Below are positions 1-5,611 of a stretch of 10,924 nucleotides of DNA, one piece after another. Within the stretch, counting starts at the first letter, position 1; each line of letters begins with the position of its first letter. The notes below the pieces were generated by a model that did no database searches, was not told the origin of the DNA, and worked only from the letters and a program-made list of their open reading frames with translations. The stretch is from positions 1 to 10,924 of the forward strand of contig JAVZSA010000040.1 in NCBI GenBank assembly GCA_038880255.1, written 5' to 3'. The stretch comes from ARK-15 sp038880255 (GTDB lineage Archaea; Thermoplasmatota; Thermoplasmata; Thermoplasmatales; ARK-15). The translations under genes were made by a program, and so were the position numbers.

Positions 1-224
1 TTTTTAAGAATAAAAAATGGATTAGATGTAAGGAAATCTATCATATAATTAATAACATGGGGAATTTTAAGCTATTTCCAATACAAATAGAACAAAAAAT
101 TCTTAAATTATTAATCAACTCCTGGAAATCCTTTTTTAATTCCATAAAAGAATGGGAAAAATATCAAAAGATAAGAAGATATAAAAATAAATATGGAAAA
201 CATTTTTTTAATATATACCAATAA
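1..224 (+). pseudogene. TnpB (IS605 OrfB-type) N-terminal remnant
   Basis: An open frame enters from the window edge (codons in phase with base 3) and stops at TAA 222-224, giving about 73 codons with no full protein. The text resembles the N-terminal part of IS200/IS605-family TnpB proteins: a Lys-Trp-Ile-Arg stretch, then FPIQIEQKILKLL, then SWKSFFNSIKEWEKY, then a short basic RRYKNKYGKHFFN segment. In intact TnpB these match the Pro-x-Gln...Gln-x-Leu-Lys-Leu-Leu helix, the Trp-Lys-Ser-Phe-Phe helix and the basic linker before the RuvC-like core. The core, with its catalytic acids and zinc finger, is absent: the frame ends and moaE begins 39 bases later. It is therefore a dead fragment, truncated at the 3' side; its true 5' end lies outside the window. 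The family call rests on remembered family patterns, not a search. Confidence 0.62.
207..217 (+). promoter_or_regulatory. possible TATA box for moaE
   Basis: A TTTAATATATA run lies about 26 nt ahead of position 238, which would give moaE a leader of roughly 25 nt containing its GGAGGT ribosome site (250-255). It lies inside the dead tnpB remnant, so the promoter may have been recruited from, or kept within, mobile-element DNA. Weak call in such AT-rich sequence. Confidence 0.3.
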
Positions 225-263
225 AGAATGTGAAAAAATCGAACTAACTGGAGGTATATAAAC

Positions 264-674
264 ATGAAGGTAAGGATCGATAATGAAAATATAGATTTTC
301 TAAAGATGATAAATGATATAAATAGTAAAAAAAATGGAGCGATTGTTACCTTTATAGGAACTGTGAGAGACGAAAATAATGGTAAAAATGTAAAAAAAAT
401 AATCTATGATGCATATTTTCCAATGGCAATTCAAGAGATGGAAAATGTTTGTAAAGAATCAATTGAAAAATTTGGTATTCTTGATGTAAATGTTCACCAT
501 AGGATTGGCGAATTCTATCCTGGTGAAACTGTACTCTTTATAGCAGTTTCTTCTGCACATAGAGAGGAGGGATTTAATGCATGTAGGTACATTATTGATA
601 AAATTAAAGAAAGGGTACCAATATGGAAAAAGGAATTTTATGAAGATTCATCAGCATGGATTATACCACCATAA
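264..674 (+). CDS. moaE: Molybdopterin synthase catalytic subunit MoaE
   Basis: Large subunit of molybdopterin synthase, which with thiocarboxylated MoaD puts the two dithiolene sulfurs onto cyclic pyranopterin monophosphate in the cytoplasm. The 136-residue product is a usual MoaE length. Visible family marks: GTVR at 32-35, HRIG at 79-82, the HREEGF segment at 99-104, and the C-terminal KERVPIWKKE at 115-124, in which K115 and K122 match the two active-site lysines of E. coli MoaE (K119, K126). The start is firm: GGAGGT at 250-255 sits 8 nt ahead of the ATG. No moaD or moaC is beside it; moaA lies about 8 kb away on the other strand, so the pathway genes are scattered. The gene stands alone between a transposase remnant and the ribosomal operon. 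Confidence 0.95.
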   Translation: MKVRIDNENIDFLKMINDINSKKNGAIVTFIGTVRDENNGKNVKKIIYDAYFPMAIQEMENVCKESIEKFGILDVNVHHRIGEFYPGETVLFIAVSSAHREEGFNACRYIIDKIKERVPIWKKEFYEDSSAWIIPP

Positions 675-685
675 AATATAAATAA
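673..685 (+). promoter_or_regulatory. TATA-like box of the rpl7ae-rps28e-rpl24e-ndk operon
   Basis: An AAAATATAAATAA run starts at the moaE stop codon. Archaeal initiation about 25 nt downstream would place the transcript start near 704, directly before the proposed kink-turn and giving a leader of about 38 nt. Positional inference only. Confidence 0.45.
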
Positions 686-705
686 TGTTGGAACTTTTCC
701 TTTTT

Positions 706-734
706 CACCTGTGATTGAATTGATGATAGAGGTG
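706..734 (+). promoter_or_regulatory. Putative L7Ae-binding kink-turn in the rpl7ae leader, covering the ribosome site
   Basis: CACC (706-709) pairs perfectly with GGTG (731-734) as the closing (C) stem. The 5' strand then has a three-base bulge TGT (710-712) followed by GA (713-714); the 3' strand has GA (729-730) immediately before the stem. These give the tandem pairs G713-A730 and A714-G729 that define a kink-turn, followed by a U715-A728 pair at the 3b/3n position. The rest of the non-canonical stem is weak. The 3' arm is the Shine-Dalgarno itself (GAGGTG 729-734, 8 nt before ATG 743), so folding would hide it. Published work describes L7Ae repressing its own mRNA in archaea through such a leader kink-turn that folds only with protein; this element matches that design. 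Binding here is inferred. Confidence 0.62.
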
Positions 735-742
735 TGAAGTGT

Positions 743-1111
743 ATGGTAGATGCAACATATATGAAGTTTGAAGTGCCTAAGGATCTTCAAGATAAGATAC
801 TTTCAGCATTGGAGATTGCGAAGGAATCCGGAAAAATTAAGAAGGGTACAAATGAGGTAACAAAGGCAGTGGAAAGGATGGAGGCTAAATTTGTGGTAAT
901 CGCCACAGATGTTTCACCTCCTGAGGTAGTAGCACATCTTCCTTACCTCTGTGATGAGAAGAATGTACCCTATGCATTTGCAGGCTCTAAAAATGACCTT
1001 GGCTCAAGGATTGGTATAAAATCGGCAGCAAGTATTGCAATAGTAGAATTTGGAAAAAGTGAAGAGGATTTTAAAAAGATTGTTGAGGAAATTTCAAAAA
1101 TAAAAAAATAG
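743..1111 (+). CDS. rpl7ae: Ribosomal protein eL8 (L7Ae), kink-turn RNA-binding protein
   Basis: Archaeal L7Ae binds kink-turns in 23S rRNA, in box C/D and H/ACA guide RNPs and in RNase P. The 122-residue product has the usual family length and core: IKKGTNEVTKAVERMEAKFVVIATDVSPPEVV, which carries the GTNE RNA-contact segment, then the LPYLCDEKNVPYAF segment and the GIKSAASIAIV loop region. I chose ATG 743 because GAGGTG (729-734) is 8 nt upstream; an in-frame GTG at 734 would place that site inside the gene. It heads the operon with rps28e (11-nt gap), rpl24e and ndk, a common archaeal order. The leader carries a likely L7Ae-binding kink-turn, suggesting translational feedback on this gene and perhaps on its coupled neighbours. 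Confidence 0.96.
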   Translation: MVDATYMKFEVPKDLQDKILSALEIAKESGKIKKGTNEVTKAVERMEAKFVVIATDVSPPEVVAHLPYLCDEKNVPYAFAGSKNDLGSRIGIKSAASIAIVEFGKSEEDFKKIVEEISKIKK

Positions 1112-1122
1112 GGTGAAAATTA

Positions 1123-1332
1123 ATGCCTGACGAAGCTACACCCGCAGAGGTGGTGGAAATAGTCGGAAGGACTGGAATGACAGGTGAAGTTATACAGGTG
1201 AAGGTAAAGATACTTGATGGTAATGATAAGGGTAGAATCATAATGAGAAATCTTATTGGCCCTGTTCAAGTAGGGGACATTGTAATGCTCAGAGAAACTG
1301 CTAGGGAAGCAAGAAAACTTGTTGCAAGGTGA
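1123..1332 (+). CDS. rps28e: Small ribosomal subunit protein eS28
   Basis: Component of the archaeal and eukaryotic 30S/40S head. The 69-residue product carries the S28e signature: AEVVEIVGRTGMTGEVIQV near the start, DKGRIIMRNLIGPV in the middle, and the highly conserved tail LRETAREARKL close to the C-terminus. It has the small OB-like beta fold of the family. ATG 1123 is supported by GGGTGA at 1111-1116, which begins on the last base of the rpl7ae stop codon, so translation of the two genes is probably coupled. It is followed directly by rpl24e, whose ribosome site overlaps its own stop. Length and content are ordinary for the family. Confidence 0.96.
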   Translation: MPDEATPAEVVEIVGRTGMTGEVIQVKVKILDGNDKGRIIMRNLIGPVQVGDIVMLRETAREARKLVAR

Positions 1333-1336
1333 TTTT

Positions 1337-1579
1337 ATGCCTGTAAAAAGGTACTGTTCATTCTGTGGGAACGAAATAGAGCCTGGAACTGGTAAAATGT
1401 ACGTAAAAAAGGATGGTAGCATACTATATTTCTGTAGTAGTAAATGTCAAAAAAATATGCTTGAACTTGGTAGGGATCCAAAAAATGTTAGATGGACAAA
1501 AGGATTTGCAGAATCTAAAAAAATAAGATTACATATGGTGAAGCAAGTTGAGCAGAACACTAGTAATACTAAAGCCTGA
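1337..1579 (+). CDS. rpl24e: Large ribosomal subunit protein eL24 (zinc-finger)
   Basis: Zinc-binding protein of the archaeal 50S subunit. The 80-residue product begins MPVKRYCSFCGNEIEPGTG and has the four-cysteine finger C7-x2-C10...C33-x3-C37, followed by NVRWTKGF, typical of eL24. ATG 1337 is chosen over an in-frame TTG at 1319 because AGGTGA (1327-1332) sits 4 nt upstream, overlapping the rps28e stop, and because homologues start at this point. The last ten or so residues (VEQNTSNTKA) lie beyond the conserved core and are read from DNA that also encodes the first residues of ndk, an overlap of 32 nt. The tail therefore looks like an overprinted extension rather than a conserved part of the protein. 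Confidence 0.94.
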   Translation: MPVKRYCSFCGNEIEPGTGKMYVKKDGSILYFCSSKCQKNMLELGRDPKNVRWTKGFAESKKIRLHMVKQVEQNTSNTKA

Positions 1580-1991
1580 TGCAATTCAAAGGGGCCTAGC
1601 GGGTAAGATAATAACGAAAATTGAAGAAAAGGGCCTAAAAATAGTGGCAATGAAAATGGTTTTTCTTGATAAAAAAACTGCTGAAAGATTGTATGAGGTA
1701 CATAAGGGTAAACCATTTTATAATTCACTTATTGAATACATTACCTCTGGACCTATTGTTGTAATGTTGGTGGATGGAAATGATGCAATAAATGTTGTAA
1801 GAAAATTAATGGGAAAAACAAATGGCGCCGAAGCTGAACCTGGAACAATAAGAGGCGACTTTTCCACAGGTGTTGAAAAAAATCTTGTTCATGGCAGTGA
1901 TTCTGAAGAATCATTTAAAAGGGAATATCCTATATTTTTCAAAGATAGTGAAATAATTTCATATAGAAGGATAGATGAGGAGTGGCTCTAA
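1548..1991 (+). CDS. ndk: Nucleoside diphosphate kinase (TTG start)
   Basis: Transfers the gamma-phosphate of ATP to other (d)NDPs through a phosphohistidine. The 147-residue product is of normal length and shows LVILKPDA with K9 near the start, the KPFYN segment, GTIRGDF with R102, and the active-site motif N112-x2-H115-G-S-D-S, in which H115 is the phosphorylated residue. The start must be TTG at 1548: a stop lies in frame just upstream (1539-1541), and GGTGA (1537-1541) is 6 nt before the TTG. The first 32 nt overlap the end of rpl24e in another frame, so translation is probably coupled. The association of ndk with eS28/eL24 is a known archaeal arrangement. In many archaea the next gene is the initiation factor IF-2/aIF5B gene; here a phosphoesterase follows. 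Confidence 0.96.
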   Translation: MSRTLVILKPDAIQRGLAGKIITKIEEKGLKIVAMKMVFLDKKTAERLYEVHKGKPFYNSLIEYITSGPIVVMLVDGNDAINVVRKLMGKTNGAEAEPGTIRGDFSTGVEKNLVHGSDSEESFKREYPIFFKDSEIISYRRIDEEWL

Positions 1992-2652
1992 TCTCATTAT
2001 AATTTCGGATGTACATTCAAATCTTTATGCCCTTGAGGCAGTATTATCAAAAGTTTCAAATGAAAATAAAATTGTCCATGCAGGGGATATTGTTGGCTAT
2101 TATACATTTCCAAATGAGGTGGTTTCAATCTTTAAGAGAAAAAATATTATTTCAATCAGGGGAAACCACGATAGGGCATTGTTATCTGAAAATTATTTTA
2201 ACTTTAATGAATATGCAATAAGTGCTTTAAAATGGACACAAGAAAAAATTTCAAAGGAAGCACTAATTTATCTTTATTCAATTAGGGATTCCATTAAATT
2301 AAATGTTTTTGGAAAAAGAATTGCAATTTATCATGGTGCTCCCTGGGATAATGATTACTATTTGATGGAGGAGGAGGCTCTGGAAACAATAATACCTGAG
2401 GGTATTGATATTTTAATACTCGGGCATACACACATTCCATTTGTAAAAAGGTATGGAAATAAAATGATAATAAATCCTGGTAGTGTTGGGCAACCCAGGG
2501 ATGGGGATCCTAGAGCATCATTTGCAATTCTTACACCAGATATGGAAGTAAGATTAGAAAGGGTAGAATATGATATAGATTCAGTTAAAAATTCTATGAA
2601 AAATGAAAATTTACCAGATTTCCTTTGGAAAAGGCTCTATCGAGGCTTTTAG
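1975..2652 (+). CDS. Calcineurin-like metallophosphoesterase
   Basis: A two-metal phosphoesterase of the YfcE/MJ0936-like branch (calcineurin superfamily); the natural substrate cannot be told from sequence. The 225-residue product has all core motifs in order: SDVHSN with D12 and H14, GD at 37-38 (HAGDIVGY), GNHD at 63-66, YHGAP with H120, and GHTH at 150-153. Then comes NPGSVGQPRDGDPRASF, the tail typical of this subfamily. No signal peptide or membrane segment is seen, so it should be cytoplasmic. ATG 1975 overlaps the end of ndk by 17 nt, making it the last gene of the ribosomal operon. Its stop overlaps the stop of the opposing MFS gene by 4 nt. Position suggests co-expression with translation genes, not a function. 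Confidence 0.92.
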   Translation: MRSGSNLIIISDVHSNLYALEAVLSKVSNENKIVHAGDIVGYYTFPNEVVSIFKRKNIISIRGNHDRALLSENYFNFNEYAISALKWTQEKISKEALIYLYSIRDSIKLNVFGKRIAIYHGAPWDNDYYLMEEEALETIIPEGIDILILGHTHIPFVKRYGNKMIINPGSVGQPRDGDPRASFAILTPDMEVRLERVEYDIDSVKNSMKNENLPDFLWKRLYRGF

Positions 2653-3803
2653 GTCCAATGTTTTTTAAAAAGTATGTAGTAAAGTATTGGGTCAAAAAAT
2701 AGAAAAATACCACCAATTAAAGGTGGAAAATCTATATTGTAAGACATAAGTTCACCAGAAATTGGCGGTGAGACGGAAGAAAAACCTGTCCTTGTAAAGG
2801 ATGTTACACCTGATGTGGTAGCCCTCTCTGTATCATCCACCATATTCATTGAAAATGATTGCCTGATTGGAACCGCACCCATCTGTAAACCTGCCCTAAT
2901 AACATAAAAAAATGAACCAATAATTATTGTTGGGGATAATGCTAGAGCAATAAGAGAAAGTGATGCACCTATTCTAGTAAAAACTATGGCCTTTAGTTCA
3001 TTTCCATGAGAAATTATTATTGGTGTAATAAGCATCATAAGCATTGTAAATCCATTTGCAATTGCAAATATTATCCCAATCTGACCTGCAGATACATTGT
3101 ATCTTATGTGGAACCAAAGTGAAAAAATAGGTGTTACCATCCCTGCACCTAAACCTGATGGTATTGTCGGCAAAGAAAGTTTGATTATGTTTTTCCAAGA
3201 AACTTTAGGTAAAAGATGTTTACTCCTTATCTTTCTATCCTCTATACCATAGGCTATAAATGCACCAATAAAACCAAATATTGATGCAATATAAAATAGT
3301 AAAAATATGTTAAGGCCGTAATTTTCAAAAATTGTAACAGTAATGGATCCAATTATATTTATACCCATGCCAATTGAAGATGCAATTCCAAGAATCCTTG
3401 AAAAATTTTTCCTATCTGTAAATTCTGTTATCAATGCTGTTTGAACAGCACCAAATGGACCCCCAGAACCTATTGGCCCACCACCACTACCTGTAAATCC
3501 ACCAAGACCTGAAAGTAATGATATTATGAATGGATTTCTAGTGTAAAGGAATAAGCCTGAAGAAATTGAAAATATTATAAATAATAATATGAGAATATTT
3601 TTTCTACCAAAATGATCTGCAATCATTGAAAGAATTAGTGCTAAAAAAGCATTAATTATTATCGCAGTACCAATTATTGCCCCTATTGTAACAAAATTAT
3701 AACCAATGTGATAAAGGTATAAACTCAAAATAATGTTAAGATACCCGTAGCTAAAGCTTAATACAGCTCTTGATGCTATGATTTTTGCTAAATTTGTATT
3801 CAT
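2649..3803 (-). CDS. Major facilitator superfamily transporter
   Basis: A 384-residue, strongly hydrophobic protein with about twelve predicted membrane segments, the usual MFS size. The loop between segments 2 and 3 carries the MFS motif A form MIADHFGRK (60-68). Residues 99-118 form a Gly/Pro/Ser-rich stretch around segment 4 (GLGGFTGSGGGP then IGSGGPFG), more glycine-dense than usual. It sits in the cytoplasmic membrane and probably exports a small compound; substrate is unknown. It is translationally coupled to the upstream methyltransferase gene through an ATGA overlap (its ATG spans 3801-3803, the methyltransferase TGA 3800-3802). That gene follows a PadR-family regulator, so an inducible efflux or resistance role is a reasonable inference. 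Its stop overlaps the stop of the opposing phosphoesterase gene. Confidence 0.88.
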   Translation of the reverse strand: MNTNLAKIIASRAVLSFSYGYLNIILSLYLYHIGYNFVTIGAIIGTAIIINAFLALILSMIADHFGRKNILILLFIIFSISSGLFLYTRNPFIISLLSGLGGFTGSGGGPIGSGGPFGAVQTALITEFTDRKNFSRILGIASSIGMGINIIGSITVTIFENYGLNIFLLFYIASIFGFIGAFIAYGIEDRKIRSKHLLPKVSWKNIIKLSLPTIPSGLGAGMVTPIFSLWFHIRYNVSAGQIGIIFAIANGFTMLMMLITPIIISHGNELKAIVFTRIGASLSLIALALSPTIIIGSFFYVIRAGLQMGAVPIRQSFSMNMVDDTERATTSGVTSFTRTGFSSVSPPISGELMSYNIDFPPLIGGIFLFFDPILYYILFKKHWT

Positions 3804-4297
3804 ATTTTTTCAAAAAGCAAAACGTAATGATATTCAAGATCCAATCCTTTTTTAAACTTAAAATTTATGCTTTCCATATCCTCAATAATTTCCTCTTTCT
3901 TTACCCTAAATGGTGGGCCAAACAATCTTTTTTCATTAAAATCCATAATTGCTATATATTTTCTGGACATTTTTTTCATGTTTTGCAATAAACTTTCCTT
4001 GCAAGATCTTCTTAACCCGTGATAAACATTTGCCATAAACAATAAATCATATTGACCCTCAGAATAGTTGCATAAATCAGCCCTTATTGTTTTGATTCCA
4101 TAGGATTGTATATCTTGAAAATATGAATCATCAATGTCTATCGCTGTAACAGATTTTGCATATTTAACAAATTCTTTGGAATAAAATCCATCGCCAGCAC
4201 CAAGATCTGCAATTTCCATATCACTATTTATACCTAAGAAATCGACTATTTGTTTTGGATTGTATATTCGCATCCCACGATGAAATCTTTCTCTCAT
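3800..4297 (-). CDS. Class I SAM-dependent methyltransferase, small
   Basis: A short (165-residue) class I methyltransferase. Motif I is IADLGAGDGFYS (about 29-40), the acidic end of strand 2 is AIDID (52-56), and the strand-4 region is YDLLFMANVYHGL. A KRLFGPPFRVKKEEI segment and a closing YHYVLLFEK strand complete the Rossmann core; no extra domain is present. The acceptor substrate is not evident. ATG 4297 is supported by AAGGTGA (minus strand, 4302-4308), 4 nt upstream. It lies between padR and the MFS gene and overlaps the latter by ATGA. In this setting it may modify the same compound that the transporter exports, or that compound's target; this is inference. A perfect 6-bp dyad lies just upstream (4319-4332). 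Confidence 0.85.
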   Translation of the reverse strand: MRERFHRGMRIYNPKQIVDFLGINSDMEIADLGAGDGFYSKEFVKYAKSVTAIDIDDSYFQDIQSYGIKTIRADLCNYSEGQYDLLFMANVYHGLRRSCKESLLQNMKKMSRKYIAIMDFNEKRLFGPPFRVKKEEIIEDMESINFKFKKGLDLEYHYVLLFEKI

Positions 4298-4316
4298 TTT
4301 ATCACCTTCAGATAAG

Positions 4317-4332
4317 TTATTTATCTATAAAT
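4317..4332. promoter_or_regulatory. Candidate PadR operator, copy 1 (perfect dyad)
   Basis: TTATTTATCTATAAAT contains ATTTAT-CT-ATAAAT, a perfect 6-bp inverted repeat with a 2-nt spacer, in the 34-nt gap between padR and the methyltransferase gene. A copy matching at 14 of 16 positions lies upstream of padR at 4707-4722. It is centred about 27 nt before the methyltransferase ATG, so it could also be, or overlap, a TATA box. Confidence 0.45.
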
Positions 4333-4703
4333 CATTTATTTATTTTAACCTTTTCATCAATAAATTTTAAAATTTCATCTATTAATTTTCTCATTATAAT
4401 TAATTGATTTCTATGAGAAAACAAGAATTCCATTCCATGATTTGTAATTTTATAGATTTTTATATTTTTCCCTCTTGTACTTATACTTTCTTCAGACCTA
4501 ATGCACCCTTTTCTTTCTAACGATTTTAGGATTACATATACCATTCCTGGGGGCATTTTTGTTTCAATTTCTTCAGATATCTTTTTTTCAATTGCGTATC
4601 CATGAAGAGGCCCATTCTGGAGTTCCTTTAGTACTAGTATTGATATTAGGCCTCTCATCATTTTTGATTTCCCCTTCATAATTCCTATATTCTTTTTATA
4701 CAT
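4332..4703 (-). CDS. PadR-family transcriptional regulator
   Basis: Winged-helix regulator of the PadR family; these usually act as dimeric repressors released by a small ligand and often govern nearby exporters. The 123-residue product shows the family core RGLISILVLKELQNGPLHGYAIEKKI, the segment MPPGMVYVILKSLERKGCI that forms the recognition helix and wing, and the YKITNHGMEFL strand, then a C-terminal helix for dimerisation. ATG 4703 is the longest start and lies about 26 nt from an AT dyad that could serve as its TATA box; a start at 4679 (MKGKSKMMRG) is also possible. It is the first gene of the padR-methyltransferase-MFS cassette and is divergent from the fumarylacetoacetase-fold gene. 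Dyads at 4707-4722 and 4317-4332 are its candidate binding sites. Confidence 0.9.
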   Translation of the reverse strand: MYKKNIGIMKGKSKMMRGLISILVLKELQNGPLHGYAIEKKISEEIETKMPPGMVYVILKSLERKGCIRSEESISTRGKNIKIYKITNHGMEFLFSHRNQLIIMRKLIDEILKFIDEKVKINK

Positions 4704-4706
4704 AAA

Positions 4707-4722
4707 TAATTTATCTATGAAT
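4707..4722. promoter_or_regulatory. Candidate PadR operator, copy 2 (dyad with one mismatch)
   Basis: TAATTTATCTATGAAT matches the 16-base element at 4317-4332 at 14 positions; its dyad ATTTAT-CT-ATGAAT has one arm mismatch. It sits 4-19 nt upstream of the padR ATG, between that start and the shared AT box at 4720-4732. A repressor there would block padR transcription and perhaps the divergent gene. Autoregulation is typical for PadR proteins. Confidence 0.45.
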
Positions 4723-4732
4723 ATTAAATATT
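4720..4732. promoter_or_regulatory. Symmetric TATA-like box between divergent padR and the hydrolase gene
   Basis: AATATTAAATATT reads almost the same on both strands. Its centre (4726) is 27 nt from the hydrolase ATG at 4753 and 23 nt from the padR ATG at 4703, near the archaeal TATA-to-start distance on both sides. Neither gene has a clear Shine-Dalgarno sequence, as expected for leaderless transcripts. Confidence 0.45.
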
Positions 4733-4752
4733 GTACTATCTTTTTACAATCA

Positions 4753-5583
4753 ATGAAAATTGCAAGAATATTGGATAAATATTATTGCATTATGCAAGAC
4801 AAAGCATTCGAAATTAAATCATTTTCAATTCAGGATTTGTTGAATAGGGAAAAATTGATTTTAATTGAAAAATATTGTAATGAAAATAAGGATCTTGGAA
4901 TAAATTTACCTCAAATGCTAGATCCACCAGTGTATCCATCAAAACTACTAGCTGTGGGATTAAATTATGCAGATCATGCTCGTGAAACTGGACAAAAAAT
5001 ACCAGAAGCTCCCGTATTCTTTCAAAAGGCTACCACATCTGTTATAGGTCATATGCATCCCATAATATATCCAAGGATAGTAAAGGAACTTGATTATGAG
5101 GCAGAATTGGCAGTTGTTATTGGAAGAAGAGGTAAATATATTGAAAAAGAGGATGCAATAAATTATGTTGCAGGTTTTACAATAATGAACGATGTTAGTG
5201 CTAGAGATCATCAATTTAAGTATGAAAGGCAGTGGTTCCTTGGTAAAAGTTTTGATACTTTTGCACCTTTAGGCCCGTGGATTGTTGATAAATTTTCAAT
5301 TGGTGATCATAATAAACTTTCAATAAAAACGGAAGTAAATGGTGAAATTAGGCAAAATTCAAACACATCAAACCTGATTTTTAAGGTAGAAGATCTAATA
5401 AATTTTGTTTCTCAGGCAATGACATTGGAACCTGGTGATATTATTTCAACAGGTACACCAGGTGGTGTAGGATTTGTAAGGAAACCTCCAACGCTTCTTA
5501 AGGTAGGTGATGTTGTTTCCATTGAAATAGAAAATATAGGTATACTCAAAAATACGGTCACTGAGGAAAAAATCGCGAAATAA
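4753..5583 (+). CDS. Fumarylacetoacetate hydrolase-family protein (acylpyruvase / oxaloacetate decarboxylase-like)
   Basis: A metal-dependent enzyme of the FAH superfamily, whose members cleave or decarboxylate 2-oxo acids (acylpyruvates, oxaloacetate, homoprotocatechuate products) or dehydrate sugar acids. The 276-residue product has the short N-terminal domain (MKIARI...) and the catalytic domain from about residue 60: LLAVGLNYADHA, the metal ligands E116 and E118 (DYEAELAVVIG), D147 in NDVSARD, K165 in LGKSFDTFAPLGPW, and the closing TGTPGGVGF. The exact reaction cannot be read off; it most resembles the FAHD1/YcgM group. I chose ATG 4753 rather than 4717 because MKIAR is the usual family start and the TATA-like box then lies 27 nt upstream. 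Malate dehydrogenase follows after 28 nt, which makes oxaloacetate an attractive but unproven substrate. Confidence 0.88.
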   Translation: MKIARILDKYYCIMQDKAFEIKSFSIQDLLNREKLILIEKYCNENKDLGINLPQMLDPPVYPSKLLAVGLNYADHARETGQKIPEAPVFFQKATTSVIGHMHPIIYPRIVKELDYEAELAVVIGRRGKYIEKEDAINYVAGFTIMNDVSARDHQFKYERQWFLGKSFDTFAPLGPWIVDKFSIGDHNKLSIKTEVNGEIRQNSNTSNLIFKVEDLINFVSQAMTLEPGDIISTGTPGGVGFVRKPPTLLKVGDVVSIEIENIGILKNTVTEEKIAK

Positions 5584-5592
5584 TTAAATAAT
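5582..5592 (+). promoter_or_regulatory. TATA-like box for leaderless mdh
   Basis: AATTAAATAAT overlaps the stop codon of the upstream hydrolase gene and is centred about 25 nt before the mdh ATG at 5612. No Shine-Dalgarno precedes that ATG, consistent with a leaderless mdh transcript starting at or next to it, in addition to any readthrough from upstream. Confidence 0.4.
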
Positions 5593-5611
5593 CTCACTCA
5601 ATTTAAGAATT

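Noticed and set aside
1..224. Active TnpB nuclease with guide RNA
   Set aside because: The RuvC core and zinc finger are absent and the frame stops, so no working nuclease is encoded here.
717..734. TGATGA (721-726) as box C of a box C/D guide RNA
   Set aside because: No box D with flanking terminal stem and no C'/D' boxes or guide space; the leader kink-turn explains the GA-rich text better.
734..742. GTG start for L7Ae
   Set aside because: GAGGTG at 729-734 is at the right distance for ATG 743; using the GTG would put the ribosome site over the start.
1120..1422. 100-codon minus-strand frame opposite rps28e and rpl24e
   Set aside because: It lies antisense to two clear ribosomal genes, has no recognisable domain and no ribosome site; it is a shadow frame.
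1447..1728. 93-codon minus-strand frame opposite rpl24e and ndk
   Set aside because: Antisense to well-supported genes; composition reflects the opposite strand and no motif is present.
4717..4752. Upstream ATG adding 12 residues to the fumarylacetoacetase-fold protein
   Set aside because: Those residues do not match the family, which starts MKIAR; the TATA-like box would fall inside the gene.
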